DNA of 64,000 nt. Source: Ichthyophis bannanicus. Taxonomy: Eukaryota > Chordata > Amphibia > Gymnophiona > Ichthyophiidae. This document shows positions 11,140 to 21,192 of the stretch, one piece after another. The notes under the pieces are model-generated. The model worked only from the letters and a program-made list of their open reading frames with translations, was not told the DNA's origin and searched no databases. Position 1 is the stretch's first letter. Each line of letters opens with the position of its first letter. The stretch covers positions 1,245,843,523 to 1,245,907,522 of the forward strand of contig CM066033.1 of NCBI GenBank assembly GCA_033557465.1, read 5' to 3'. Made by a program: the position numbers and the translations under genes.

Positions 11140-11931
11140 TTCATAGACACACATGTCCCTCTCGATGAGCACCAGCATGGATTCAGGCCATTTCACAGCA
11201 CTGAAACTGTTCTGACTTCCCTCCTGGATAACTTAATCAAAGGTACACTGAAAATCACCCAAGGATTTATCCTAATCTTTCTTGACGTCTCTGCAGCCTT
11301 CAATTCGGTCTCCCACATCCAGCTATGCTCTCACTTCCACTCAATCAGTATCAGAGGTACAGCTCTACAGTAGTTTCAATCTTACCTCTCCAGCCGATTC
11401 CAACAAGTAAGAATTGGAACTGAAACCTCCAAACATTTCCATCTACTATAAGGATTACCTCAAGGCTCCACATTATCACTTCTGTTCAACATTTTCATCC
11501 AGCCCTTATGCATACTCATAAAACATCATAAGATCCACTATCATCTGTACACAGACGACATACTGATCTGCACCCCATTCTCCTTCACCAACCCGGACTA
11601 TTCCATGATCAGCAAATGTCTAGAAGATACCATCCAATGGCTCAACAAACACAACATGTACATCAACCCCAGAAAAACAGAAGTCCTCCTCATAACCAAA
11701 CACCCATCCTTCATTCTTCCAAAGTCCATCAGTCTGGCCAATTTAACCCTACACGTCAAACAACATGTAAAATATTTGGGCATCACCCTGGATCACCACC
11801 TCAGCTTCTACTACCACATTAACCAGATTACTAAAGCTCCCTACTTCAAGATGAGAACATTACGACACCTATACCCACTGCTGGACTCTGATAACTTCAG
11901 AAACATTTGCCAATCACTCATCACCTCCATT
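11140..11931 (+). pseudogene. LINE ORF2 remnant: reverse transcriptase
   Basis: It starts with DEHQHGFRPFHSTET (about 11165), then LIFLDVSAAFNSVSH (about 11273, motif A). Stops follow near 11371 and 11449. Next are LPQGSTLS and the catalytic box as YTDDIL (about 11548-11566), where the usual alanine is threonine. The open stretch from 11605 contains the thumb (VKYLGITLDHHLSF). The frame runs into the DIRS-I left end at 11931. Confidence 0.78.
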
Positions 11932-13492
11932 CTCCAGGAACAAGCAGGAAGTCAGTCCTCACTTATGGGTGACGGCACCGACGGAGCCCGTGCAGAGCAA
12001 TACCCCAGCTTTCAAAGAAAGCTTTTGGGATTGCTACCACGCATGCATGGTCCTCTACCCACCCAAGGGTGCCATCTTGCTCAGTCTCCCTTTTTACGCA
12101 GAGCCCTGTGGACGCACATCCTCGTCTCTCGGAAAAAGTTTTTGTTTTCCTCACCTTAACAGGCTATCTCTCTTTTTTCTGGTTGCACCAGTGCTCTACC
12201 CATCCTCCCCTTGCTCTCTTTTGGAGCTTACAGGGATACCTTTTCTAAATTTTTCTTCTCGGGCTTTGCGCCCCTTTTTTTCTCTCCCAACCGCTGGCCA
12301 CGTGGGTCTTCGACCTTGCAGGGGCTGTTTTTGCCCCCATGGCCACCAGATATAAAAAATTTGATAGATGCTCTAGGAACATGTCACTTACGGACACTCA
12401 TGACTGCTGTCTAAGGTGTCTGGGAGCCGACCATGACCCAGAGCTCTGCTCGCTCTGTAAGAAAATGTTCTCTAAGGCCCTGCTCAGCCGTAAACAGAAG
12501 TCCGAAGACATTTTTCAAAAGGCTGCCTTGGAGTCCCCGGTGGCACCTTCAGTCGTCTCCCCTCCGGTGGGTTCTCCCACTGCAGCACCGCGTTCCAGGC
12601 GGCATTCTGACCAGGGGTCCCGCGAGGTGGAATGGCGCAAAAAGAAGGCCTTGAAGTCGCTGTCTGGGGCCCCTGAAAAGCGCGAGCGCTCCCACGCCCA
12701 GTCTCTTAGCCACCTTTTGCGTTCCCGAGAGTCAGACAACAAGCAGCCCCGCAAGGTACCTCAAAGAGAAATGGAGGTCTCCAGCAAATGTGCCCAGTCT
12801 CCTGAGGGTCGTCTCGGTGAGGACATCCTCTCCTCCTTGACACCTGATCCGGTGACCCTGGTGTCGGCGTCCCAGGGCCCCACGCCCGCGTGGGAGTCCT
12901 GTATGCTGGTGCTAGAATGCAGCATTTCTGCGTTCATTTCTTCCCAGCAGGCGCTCACAGCCAGCTTCGCTGACTTGCGCCCGGAGACCGCAGGTCGCTC
13001 GCATGGGACACCCAAATCCATCCAAGAAACCCCCGAGAGCCACGGGCCTCGTGAGGGTCCTTGACGTCGGTCTCGCTCGCTTTCCTGTTCTTCGGGGGTG
13101 AGATCGTCCAGGGCCTCTGGCTCCAGGCCGTTGGCTATCGGACAGGGCAAACCGCCCGGCTCGGATCCCTCAACCAATTTCTCAGACTGGGAATCCGATG
13201 GGTACACATCCCCGGAGACCTGCACCCACTGGGATCTTCCGTTGGACCCCTCGTCGCCTGATCTCCAGCGGGGTTCACCACCTGAGGACACCTCCTTTTT
13301 GGTGTTTATTCGGGACATGGCTCGGGCCCTCAACCTGGTCACCCAGGCCAAGGAAGACCCTCGTGCTGAAGAACTTGATATTCTTCAGTATGAGGCCCCA
13401 CCCAGGGAATCCCTCACCGTGCCAGTGCCGCCGATCCTCTCCCGGCTATTGCTCTGCATGTGGGAGGCCCCGGCCTCAGCTCCATTGTTCTC
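11930..13492 (+). mobile_element. DIRS-I (family 1), 5' segment
   Basis: It begins with the family-1 left terminal sequence CTCCAGGAACAAGCAGGAAG at 11932, preceded by CATT, followed by the leader and gag. The element is cut near 13492 by the AT-rich repeat and resumes for about 100 bp at 14376. Its reverse transcriptase, recombinase and right end are missing. It is the most diverged family-1 copy here. Confidence 0.85.
12339..13492 (+). pseudogene. DIRS gag-like protein, N-terminal two thirds (DIRS-I)
   Basis: The ATG at 12339 starts a family-1 gag: CSRNMSLTDTHDCCLRCLG, a Cys/His cluster (C-x2/3-C...H...C-x2-C...H...C-x2-C) in the first 45 residues. A Ser/Arg/Pro-rich middle follows and then, after a frameshift near 13062, the conserved SPPEDTSFLVFIRDMARALN segment. 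DIRS gag of this type is the source of the LAP2-alpha-specific exon of vertebrate TMPO (established knowledge), so automatic annotation may name it lamina-associated polypeptide 2-like. Confidence 0.8.
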
Positions 13493-14375
13493 ATGCCCAC
13501 CTTTTTTAACATCGCCCCTGCCATTAAATGATATGGCCATGTTTAGTTTTTTACGTTGTTTTTCACGTTGGCCTTGATTTTAGTTTTACCAACCAAGATA
13601 TACTGTGTGGCTTTTATTCTGACTGATCCATCTTTGACTCGGTTTTTGCACATTTTACATTAATGTTAAGGTAGTAAAACAAGATGCAGTATATCATTTT
13701 GCTTATACACACCCTACGTAGTTTTTCATATGTGCCCCATTTGGCTAGGTATAAATATGTCCTCTCTGACTTACACACTCCTGCTACTCATGTTTTTTGC
13801 CATGTTTTATTTCATAGAGAGTTTTATGCCTCTCTTATGTTTTTCCACTTTCTAGTTTTTTGCTTTTTATGCTTGTAAAGTTTTTTGATATTTATTTATA
13901 TATTTCACTGTACATGTTTATATTTAATTCATTTATTCATATTTTTATAGTGTAAAGACTTCTAATAGATAAAGAGATACTAGACCTTTGGGTCTAATGT
14001 TCTTTACCAGAGGTATTTATGGTTTGTGTCACATCCTTTTTGTGGTTTTACTTGTTTGTGTGTATATATATATATCATTATTATGTTGGCATCTTTTATA
14101 ATATATATGAACAATTCGGAATTGTGTTCCAACCATTCTTTTATTATTTTATTTATTGATGTTATTTATATATTTTTTATCATCTTTTGGTTATACATTC
14201 AGTATGTTTTTGAGTGATCTGTTTTTTTATATGTTATGTATTTATATATTTATATTTTTAGCATATGCCAGACAAACACCTGACGAAGGATAGCGAAACA
14301 CGGCCTGTGTCGAGTTGTCAATTGGTTAATAAAAGCTCTGTCTTTCCATAAGTATCACATTTTGGACAAGGTGCA
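13493..14375 (+). mobile_element. AT-rich repeat inserted in DIRS-I, with hammerhead-like 3' end
   Basis: About 880 bp of AT-rich DNA separate two contiguous parts of the DIRS-I gag, so this is an insertion. No protein domain is visible. Its 3' end carries a hammerhead-ribozyme-like motif (14271-14319) and a polyadenylation signal AATAAA at 14328. Hammerhead motifs close to element ends are known in Penelope-like retroelements of vertebrates, so a 3' fragment of such an element is my best guess. The boundaries are approximate. Confidence 0.5.
14271..14319 (+). ncRNA. Hammerhead-ribozyme-like motif
   Basis: The core boxes CTGACGA (14280-14286) and GAA (14295-14297) are present. Stem III is ACAC (14298-14301) paired with GTGT (14307-14310) around a 5-nt loop, followed by C at 14311 as the cleavage-site base. 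Stem I is GACAA (14271-14275) with TTGTC (14315-14319) plus an imperfect inner part. Stem II (AGGATAGC) is weak, so this copy is probably decayed. Confidence 0.45.
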
Positions 14376-14477
14376 GTGAGGGCCAGGCTTCCAAAAGACT
14401 CAACTCCCACATACCTCGATGGTGGTGGTATCAGCCATGAGGAAGCAGAAAAGCCCGCTCATCAGTCCTGCTGGGCC
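14376..14477 (+). mobile_element. DIRS-I, resumed gag fragment
   Basis: About 100 bp that align with the gag block around the VVESAMHRLKSQKMHSS segment of the other family-1 copies (for example 22590-22690). It directly continues what was lost at 13492. It ends near 14477, where minus-strand retroviral gag sequence begins. Confidence 0.7.
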
Positions 14478-14950
14478 AAGAATCGAGAGCATTCTCAATA
14501 ATGTCCCAAAGTTCAGGCAGAATATTATTCATAAATATAGAGGAAAATCCCTTCATGTTTTGTTCAGCAGAAACATCTTTAAATGCCAGGCAACACCGAA
14601 TGTGATACTGTGAAAGTTTCACTCTTACCTTGCTTTTTTTTTTTTAGTGTTGTCAAGTCAGTGTTGACTCCTGGTAATCTACAGTAACTGCCTTTGGGTT
14701 TTCTTTACAATGTATCACTGGAAGTAGATTGCCAAGTCTTTTCTACCTTGCTTTAAAGAGAAGAATTTGGTGAGATCAGGTTTAGTTTGAAAATGCCCTT
14801 TCATGGATTTTAACAACTTTTTCCTATGTTCTGCAAACTTCTTATATTCATCTTGGTCAGAGGGATCCTTCACAGGGTTTTCTATGGGCCATATCCACAG
14901 ATTTTCACTCTCTTCAAATGGAGGGGGGTTTATAGACAGCATGAAGATCA
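14478..14950 (-). pseudogene. Endogenous retrovirus gag-like fragment
   Basis: On the minus strand an open stretch from 14942 to 14755 ends in a KQGRKDLAIYF-type segment. A second one from 14622 to 14478 contains NNILPELWDIIENALDSW, resembling the capsid C-terminal helices of retroviral gag. The two halves are separated by a SINE insertion (14636-14754). It could belong to the same retrovirus family as the pol pieces at 3599-9185, but nothing links them directly. Confidence 0.5.
14636..14754 (-). mobile_element. SINE with BovB-like tail and 11-bp target duplication
   Basis: A short retroposon on the minus strand: a poly-T head (reverse of poly-A) followed by AGTGTTGTCAAGTCAGTG, similar to the reverse complement of the BovB 3' end at 7160-7200. 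The flanks are the direct repeat TACCTTGCTTT at 14626-14636 and 14744-14754. This suggests mobilisation by BovB machinery. Confidence 0.65.
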
Positions 14951-15064
14951 GAACTCTTCTATTGTGACATCAGAAATCTGGCATGCTTAGTTCCTAGCTG
15001 CTGGTGGATGGAGATAACCCACAAGGACTGGACTGGAGGGACTTAAGGAAAGACAATTAGCAGG
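14951..15064. other. Short unassigned spacer
   Basis: No recognisable feature. It lies between the retroviral gag remnant and a CR1 copy. Confidence 0.3.
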
Positions 15065-15735
15065 CAAGGTCTAATTTCGCCGAGTTGCTTTTAAGTTTAC
15101 TGCCTTGCAGCTTCATCGTATGCCCTCTAGTTTTATAGCATCCCCTTTTTTTGAAAAAGGTTTATTTGCTCATTGATACCCTTTAAGAATTTAAAGGTCT
15201 GTGTCATATCTCCCCTGTTTCTCCTCTACTCTAGGATATACATATTTAGGTCTTAAAATCTCTTCTCATATATCTTTTGGTGCAGGCTCCAAATCATTTT
15301 GGTCACCTTCCTCTGAACCATTTCAAGTCTTTTTATATCTTTTGTGAGATATGGTCTCCAAAACTGAACACAATACTCCAAGTGAGGCCTCACCAGCGAC
15401 TTGTATGGGAGCATTAATACCGCCCCCTTTCTGCTGGTTATTCCTCTCTGTATGCAACCCAGCATCCTTCTAGCTTTGGCTACTGCCTTGTCGCATTGTT
15501 TTGCCACCTTAAGATCCTCAGGCACTAGCACTCTGAGGTCTCTCTCCCTCTATTGCATACGATTCCTTTGGATTTCTGTATCCCCAGTGCATGACTCTGT
15601 ACTACTTCACATTACATCTTAACTGCCAAGCATTAGACCATTCTTTAAGTGTTTTTAGATCTTTCCTCAGGTTGTCCACTCCCTCAGAAGTGTCCATTCT
15701 TTGCAGATGACATGAAAATTTGCAACAAAGGCAGA
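15065..15735 (-). mobile_element. CR1 LINE fragment
   Basis: Minus-strand CR1. The sequence encoding the C-terminal region is followed, towards higher coordinates, by reverse transcriptase segments as far as about 15735. It lacks the 3' tail with octamer repeats, so it is truncated at both ends. It is clearly diverged from the copy at 7823. Confidence 0.8.
15253..15531 (-). pseudogene. CR1 reverse transcriptase C-terminal fragment
   Basis: About 90 codons with a KARRMLGCIQRGITSRKG segment, then [18 protein letters not shown] and LEMVQRKVTKMI. This is the standard CR1 order before the C-terminal domain. No catalytic residues are in this part. Frameshifts occur at both ends. Confidence 0.8.
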
Positions 15736-16270
15736 CTTTTCCATTCAGTTCATTATCACTCACAGATACATTCCTTATCGTCCCTCCAATCCAGTCCCAT
15801 CACTTGTGGGTTGTCATGCCTCAACAGCAGCTTGAAGACTGAGCATGTCACAACTTGTGACATCAGCATACATGGGCAGCCAGTAGCAGCTCCCAGTATT
15901 TCAGTCTCCAAACAGCTTGCGAGAAGTGATTCCCTTTAGGGGAACTCATGGTAGGGACTTTGTCTTTGGTTTAGAGCAATTTTTGGCTTAGGTTAGGAGA
16001 AGGGGGAAGCCCTCTTAGCAGGGACTCTTCTCTGGATGTTTTTCAACAAACTATTGGTTTGCGAGATTCTTAAAAAAAAAATAAAGGGGGAGCACCGGTA
16101 AAAGTAGTACGCCTAGCTTAGAAGGACAGATTGGCTGGCAGACAGCAAGCCCTTAATTTCAGGAAGAGAGACCTTGCAGCATCACGGCTGTGCTGCGGCT
16201 TCCAAACCCTCCTGTGGGTGAGGAGCCGCGAAGACTGCCGGAATCGAGCTTCCACCCCTCCGGGACATTG
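15736..16270. other. Unassigned region, possibly repeat leader
   Basis: No protein motif. It holds a short perfect palindrome GTCACAACTTGTGAC at about 15846-15860 and an A-rich run at about 16071. It sits between two CR1 pieces and may be part of another, unrecognised element. Confidence 0.35.
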
Positions 16271-17429
16271 CCTTTCAGTTTATCTCCTTGAAGCTTCATG
16301 TTATGTCCTCTAGTTTTGCAACTTCTCTTTCTTTGAAAAAGGTTTGTTTGTTCATTAATACTCTCTCTAAGTATTTAAAAGTCTGTATCATATCTCCCCT
16401 GTCCTTCCTCTTCTCTAGTATACATATTTAGGTTCAAGTCTCTTCTCATATGTTGTCTGGTGTAGGCACCAAATCATTTTGGTTGCCTTCCTCTGAATCA
16501 TTTCCAGTCTTTTTATATCCTTTGCGAGATATGGTCTCCAGAACTGAACACAATATTCCAAGTGAGGCCTCACCAGCAACTTGTACAGTGGCATTAGTAC
16601 CTCCTCCTTTCTGCTGGTAATTTATTTCTGTGTGCAACCCGGCATCCTTCTGGCTTTGGCCACCGCCTTGTCACACTGTTAGGCCAATTAAATTTGTTTG
16701 GCATGATCTTCCCCTGGTAAAACCATGTTGCCTCAGATAATGTTATCCATTGGTTTCCAGTATTCTTTCTTTCAAGAGCGCCTCCATTACTTTTCCCACC
16801 ACAGAGGTAAGGCTTACCGGCCTATAGTTTGTCACCTCTTGCCTGTTACCACTTTTGTGAAGAGTTACCACATCAGCCTGTCTTCAGTCCTGCGGAACCT
16901 CTCCCGTCACCAAGGATCTATTAAAAACATCATTTTAAAGGCCCTGCCAGAACCTTTCTGAGCTCCTTCAGTATCGTGGAATGTATCCTATCTGGTCCCA
17001 TGGCCTTGTCCACTTTCAGTTTTGCAAACTGTCAAAAACATCATCTGTGAATGATGTGATATCTAGTCCGTTCCCATTTGTACATTTGTCAATCTTATGT
17101 GGTCCTTCTCTAGGATTTTCTTTCATGAATACAGAAGTATTTGTTTAGTATTCTCACTATTTCAATGTCACTTTCCACAAATCCGTCCTCTGCACTTTTG
17201 AGTCTTACAATTCCACCTTTGATCTTCCTCTTCTCCTGAATATACCAGAAAAAAGTTTTGTCTCTACGCGTCACATCTTTAGCCATCTTTTCATCCACTT
17301 TTGCTTTTGCTATCCTTATTTCTCTTTGCCTCTTTTCGCTTTATCCTATATTGTTTTCTGTGTTCCTCTTTTTGTGATCTTCTGAATGTTGTGAAAGCTG
17401 TGTTTTTTGCCTTTATTTCTGGTGAACCA
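16271..17429 (-). mobile_element. CR1 LINE, longer 5' portion
   Basis: Minus-strand CR1 that extends from the C-terminal domain (16271-16690) back into the reverse transcriptase and the linker between endonuclease and reverse transcriptase (to about 17340). It is fairly decayed and an internal segment is shortened near 16690. Confidence 0.7.
17110..17298 (-). pseudogene. CR1 ORF2 linker before reverse transcriptase
   Basis: About 60 open codons: TFFWYIQEKRKIKGGIVRL followed by a VESDIEIVRILNKYF segment. This is the block that precedes the reverse transcriptase in CR1 ORF2. The flanking frames are broken. Confidence 0.75.
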
Positions 17430-17576
17430 TATAACTGAACCCTCCATTGCCTCAGAAGCATTCAAGTTATTAATGTCCCTGTTTAATGTATATTATCAAG
17501 TTTAAGTTACAATGTAAACCACTTTGACTAAATGATAAAGCGGTATAAAAAACAAGTTAAATAAAATAAATATAGA
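17430..17576 (+). mobile_element. L2-like LINE or SINE 3' tail
   Basis: The plus-strand tail contains a TGTAAACCACTTTGA motif, an AAGCGGTATAAAA motif and a final AAATAAAATAAAT run, the same design as the tails at 2150-2218 and 3540-3598. No coding part remains. It interrupts CR1-related sequence. Confidence 0.6.
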
Positions 17577-17745
17577 TTTCCTTTTCCTCTTGTTTTTATT
17601 TACTTTCCTTACATATAAATCCATTGTTCCTTTCATTGCCTCTTTTAGTTTAGCCCACTGCAATTCCACTTCCCTTACGTCCTCCCACGCTGCCAGCTTC
17701 TCATTTATTCATCTTTTGTCCATATCACATCTATGTTGCTTCTGC
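17577..17745 (-). other. CR1-related remnant
   Basis: Resembles the minus-strand continuation of the CR1 linker region interrupted by the 17430-17576 insertion. It is too short and decayed for a firm call. Confidence 0.35.
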
Positions 17746-17779
17746 TCTTGGAGCAAAGGGGTGATTGTTTGCATTCCTC

Positions 17780-18600
17780 CCATCATGGAACGGCTGTTGC
17801 TCTGGATGTGGGAGACACCAGCTTCGGTACCGGTGGTAAGCAAATGGCTTGAGTCGATGTACTGAGTCCACCGGAGCCCAGGCTTCCAAAAGTCCATGGT
17901 GATGGAGTCGGCCATGCGCCGGCTGAAAAGCCAGAAGATACACTCCTCTGTGTCCCTCGGCAGGGAGGCACGCACCCTGGACGCCCTCGGCAGAAACTGC
18001 TACCAGGACTCAATGCTCATTGTCTGTATCCAGACCTACCAGCTATACATGGGAATGTACCTGAAAGACCTGACAAAGGAACACGCCGGGTTCTCAGCTG
18101 GTCTCTCCGAGGAACCCTTGCAGTGGTTCAAGAACCTGGCCAAGGCAGTCCATGAATGCTCCAAATTCATGTCTCGAGCGGCCTATGATGGGTTCGAGTC
18201 AGCGGCTTGAGTAGCGGCAGCGGTCATTGGTGCACGGCACCAAGCTTGGCTACAGTCGTCTGACCTCGAGCAGTAGGTTCAGGATAAATTGGTCGATATC
18301 CCCTGCCAAGGAGAGAACCTCTTTGACAAGCCCATGACCGACAAGGCTGCCGAGCTGGAGACCGAGTTCATGACAAGGACCAGGCTCTCCAAAAAGACCG
18401 CTGCCCCTCCCCGATGAAAGGGCTCTGGTAAAAAGTCCTTTTACCTGAGGAAGGGAGCTGTTTATAGAAACTACCCACTTTTTAAGGCTTCCCCAGCTCC
18501 CCAACAGGGTCGTCAAGCCAAGAGACATGGGTATGGCCCTCGTAAGCACAAGGCTCCAAAACCCCAGGCACTGGCTCCGGCCCAGCCAAGGGGGGGGGGG
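17780..18600 (+). pseudogene. DIRS gag-like protein, C-terminal half (DIRS-II)
   Basis: Family-1 gag from the MERLLLWMWETPASVPV segment through SAMRRLKSQKIHSS, YQLYMGMYLKDL and the FSAGLSEEPLQWF block to the Pro/Gln-rich end at about 18590. In-frame stops occur (for example TGA at 17862 and 18208), so it is a pseudogene. A run of guanines at 18591-18600 marks the gag end. Confidence 0.8.
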
Positions 18601-19290
18601 TACTCCTTGAGAATAGCCTATCTACTCCAAGGAGATCAGCAGCCCATAGGGGGATGTCTGGCCCTCTATGCCCAGAAGTGGTTGACCATCATCACCGACT
18701 CCTGAGCACTTCGGTTAGTCAGGGAGGGTTACCTCAGACATCTCCCCCTTATTTCCCAAGAGAGCCCCTCAGGTCTGCCCTCCACCGGGACCTTCTACTG
18801 AAGGAGTTGGCAGGTCTTCTCGAGGACAAAGCGGTGGAACCGGTGCCCCACCATCTCAAGGACATGGGGGTTCTACTACAGGTATTTCCTCATACCAAAA
18901 AGAACAGGGGGCCTAAGGCCCATCCTCGACCTGTGCAACCTCAACAAATTCCTGATGAGGGAGAAGTTCAAGATGCTCTCCCTTGGAACATTGCTGCCAT
19001 TCCTCCAGGGAGATTGGCTATGCTCCTTAGACCTCAAGGATGCTTATACTCACATCCTCATTCACCCCAACCACAGGCAGCACCTGCAGTTTGTAGTGGG
19101 GGGCAGGCATTTTCAGTACAGTGTGCTCCCCTTTGGCTTGGCCTCGGTCCAAAGAGTCTTCACAAAATGCCTGGCAGTCGTGGTAGCCTTCCTCTGCCTC
19201 CAAGGGGTCTTTGTCTTCCCCTACCTGGATGACTGGCTCATAAAGGGAGGCACGGCTTCAGAGGTGCAGCAGGCCACTGCACGCACCATC
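18601..19290 (+). pseudogene. DIRS reverse transcriptase, N-terminal part (DIRS-II)
   Basis: Frameshifted reverse transcriptase. Recognisable pieces are FLIPKR-like and PILDL-like stretches near 18890-18960, then an open stretch with DWLCSLDLKDAYTHILIHP (about 19011-19070), VLPFGLASVQRVFTKC and the catalytic FPYLDDWLIKGG (about 19216-19251). RNase H and everything downstream are missing because the sequence switches to DIRS-III at 19291. Confidence 0.82.
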
Positions 19291-19511
19291 CAGGTCCTGC
19301 GTGGGAACGCTCCCCAGCGTCCTATAGGAAGGCTTTTGGGAGCATCCCTCTGCGCCTACGCTGCTGCCTTCCCACCTTTCCAACTCTCCCTCTTCAGTTT
19401 TTCGTTTTCCACGGAGCTGACAGGCAGCAAACCCTGTCGCCGCAGAAAATTTTCTTTTTTGTGGTCGCGTCTGCCTTCCCGTCAACGCCTTCACAGGCAC
19501 CACCGGTGTCT

Positions 19512-19560
19512 TCTTTATTTTCTTTCTTTCTTTCTTTCTTAAAAAAAAAAGCTTTTTACC
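19512..19560 (+). repeat. Pyrimidine-rich simple repeat in DIRS-III leader
   Basis: A (TTTC)n run followed by an A10 tract. It is a low-complexity patch in the leader between the terminal repeat and gag, also seen in diverged form at 28595-28625 and 55605-55650. Confidence 0.7.
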
Positions 19561-19625
19561 TGAGGGTCTGTCCCCTCTTGGTGCTTCTGTGCCATTTTGG
19601 GCACTAGGTCCTCTTTTTCTCTAAA

Positions 19626-21028
19626 ATGGAGAAACCAACTAGTGGTTTCAAAAAATGTTCAAAATGTAGCAGTTACTATTTCTGCTACCGACACCCATGA
19701 TTGGTTTCTTAAATGTTTGGGTCCTGACCATTTGTCATCGGAGTGTCTCCTGTGTAGAAAGATGACTAAGAGAGGCCTGCAGAATAGAGCTGCGAAACTC
19801 GGCACCCTCTTTGCCTCAGATGCAATGTCCGTTGCATCAACATCATCCAGGGCTTCATCTTCCTCCCATGGATATCAGGTAACTAAACTCAGGTCTTCCA
19901 AGACCGGCCGGTCCTCGAAGAGTATATCTCCTTCTAAACATCGTGATGCTGTTAGCGTTGCCCTTGAGGAGAATACACCAGCCAAACAACCCTGGCGGGA
20001 GGTCCTTGCCTCCAAAACATTAACGGGATCCCAGGATGTTCTTGAAGCTTCCACCTCCGGAGAACTCTTGGTACCATGTTCTGGGGTCGTGGCCTGCTCT
20101 GCCGGTACCGACACCCAGACATTGGCGGGCTCTATGGATCAACGTATCCTAGCCATTGAGCGCAGTCTTGCAGCTTTGTTAGCAGCCTCGGTACCGTTAA
20201 AGCCGCTGCAATCAGTTCTGCAGCCATCGGTACCGATAACGGTACCGGATGCAGCTGTAGCCACTGGTGCGCCACTCTCCATGCTTCCACCCATGCCGGC
20301 CCTTGAATCGGTGTCTGGCATGGAAGGTCCGGTATCGAGGCATTCTGATGCCGACTTTGATCTGTACCGGCGACAGGCAGTATGAGAGCACCCGGCCCAT
20401 AGATTCTTTGAGTCCTCTGATTCAGATGATTCCGATGACTCTGCCAGTACCAGAGTGATTCTTCCGCACGATCCCTCTCCTTCGCCACAACGTCGGATGT
20501 CTCCCCCGGAAGATATGTCTTTTCAAGACTTTATACAAGATATAGCTCGGGACCTCTCGATCACCGTGACCCCTGAGAAGGAACTGAGAGCTGAAGAACT
20601 AGAAATTCTTCAGTATCCAGCAGCCCCAAAGAAGGCTGCAACCTTTCCCATACACCGGATTTTGCATGACCTTATGCTTAGGATGTGGGAAACACCTTTA
20701 ATGGTGTCTCCACATTCTCGGAGACTCGATACAATGTACCGGGTACCGCAGTGTCCCGGGTTCCAAAAAACGCAATTACCATACCATTCTATGGTGGTGG
20801 AATTGGCAATGCGCCGAATCAAAAGTGCTAAGACGCATTCTTCTAATCCTCCAGGCCATGAGTCGAGGACTCATGATGCTTTTGGTCATCAATGTGTTCA
20901 GGCCTCTATGTTATCGGCCAGAATAACTTCATACATACTCTACATGGGTATGTTCCTTCGAGAGGTTGCAAAAGATTTGGAACTCATGGCTCCTCTTCTT
21001 TCTGATGACAAGAGGGCCGATTTCCTCA
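19626..21028 (+). pseudogene. DIRS gag-like protein, N-terminal part (DIRS-III)
   Basis: The ATG at 19626 (MEKPTSGFKKCSKC) matches the family-2 gag start seen at 28694 and 55728. A frameshift at about 19668 moves it into the frame with TDTHDWFLKCLGPDH, the zinc-cluster part. A TGA at 20383 follows the variable middle. Then SPPEDMSFQDFIQDIARDLS, ILHDLMLRMWETPL and FQKTQLPYHSMVVE-type blocks run to the break at 21028. The protein continues in frame at 26795 (LVKHAQNVSKF), proving that DIRS-IV is a later insertion. Confidence 0.85.
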
Positions 21029-21030
21029 TT

Positions 21031-21192
21031 CTCCAGGACCAAGCAGGAAGTCAGTCCTCACATATGGGTGACGTCGGCGCCGACGGAGCCCTCGCGGAGC
21101 AATTTTCCCCAGCTTTCAAAGAAATCCTTTGGGAATTGCAGCGCGCATGCGCGGTCGCCTTCCCGCCCAAGGGTGCCATCTTAGCCAGTCTT
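21031..21192 (+). repeat. DIRS-IV left inverted terminal repeat
   Basis: CTCCAGGACCAAGCAGGAAG and the following ~140 bp are the reverse complement, with minor differences, of 26609-26765. The inner part contains GCGCGCATGCGCGGTCGCC, present inverted at 26640-26660. Confidence 0.9.

Larger units (their letters stand above)
9186..11931 (+). mobile_element. L2-like LINE, copy 3, interrupted by DIRS-I
   Basis: The longest L2-like copy. It spans a 5' leader (9186-9680), the endonuclease (from about 9690), linker, reverse transcriptase and the thumb. It is cut at 11931 by the left end of DIRS-I. No continuation is visible on the far side of DIRS-I, so the 3' end was lost or deleted. Confidence 0.78.
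17746..19290 (+). mobile_element. DIRS-II (family 1), truncated at both ends
   Basis: It starts in the C-terminal half of gag and stops in the reverse transcriptase just after the YLDD box. At 19290 it is fused to an incomplete left terminal repeat of family 2 (DIRS-III). Neither end carries a terminal repeat of its own. Confidence 0.85.
19291..21028 (+). mobile_element. DIRS-III (family 2), segment 1 of 4
   Basis: It opens within the family-2 left terminal repeat (the GGGAACGCTCCCCAGCGTCC block), lacking the outer ~60 bp. The leader and gag follow, up to DFLI at 21028, where DIRS-IV is inserted. The other segments are 26795-28314, 39115-39325 and 46214-48376. The whole element, ignoring insertions, would be about 5.6 kb. 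Confidence 0.88.

Noticed and set aside
15846..15860. Palindrome GTCACAACTTGTGAC as a regulatory or recombination site
   Set aside because: A single short palindrome in unassigned DNA with no partner copy; it is expected by chance in tens of kilobases.
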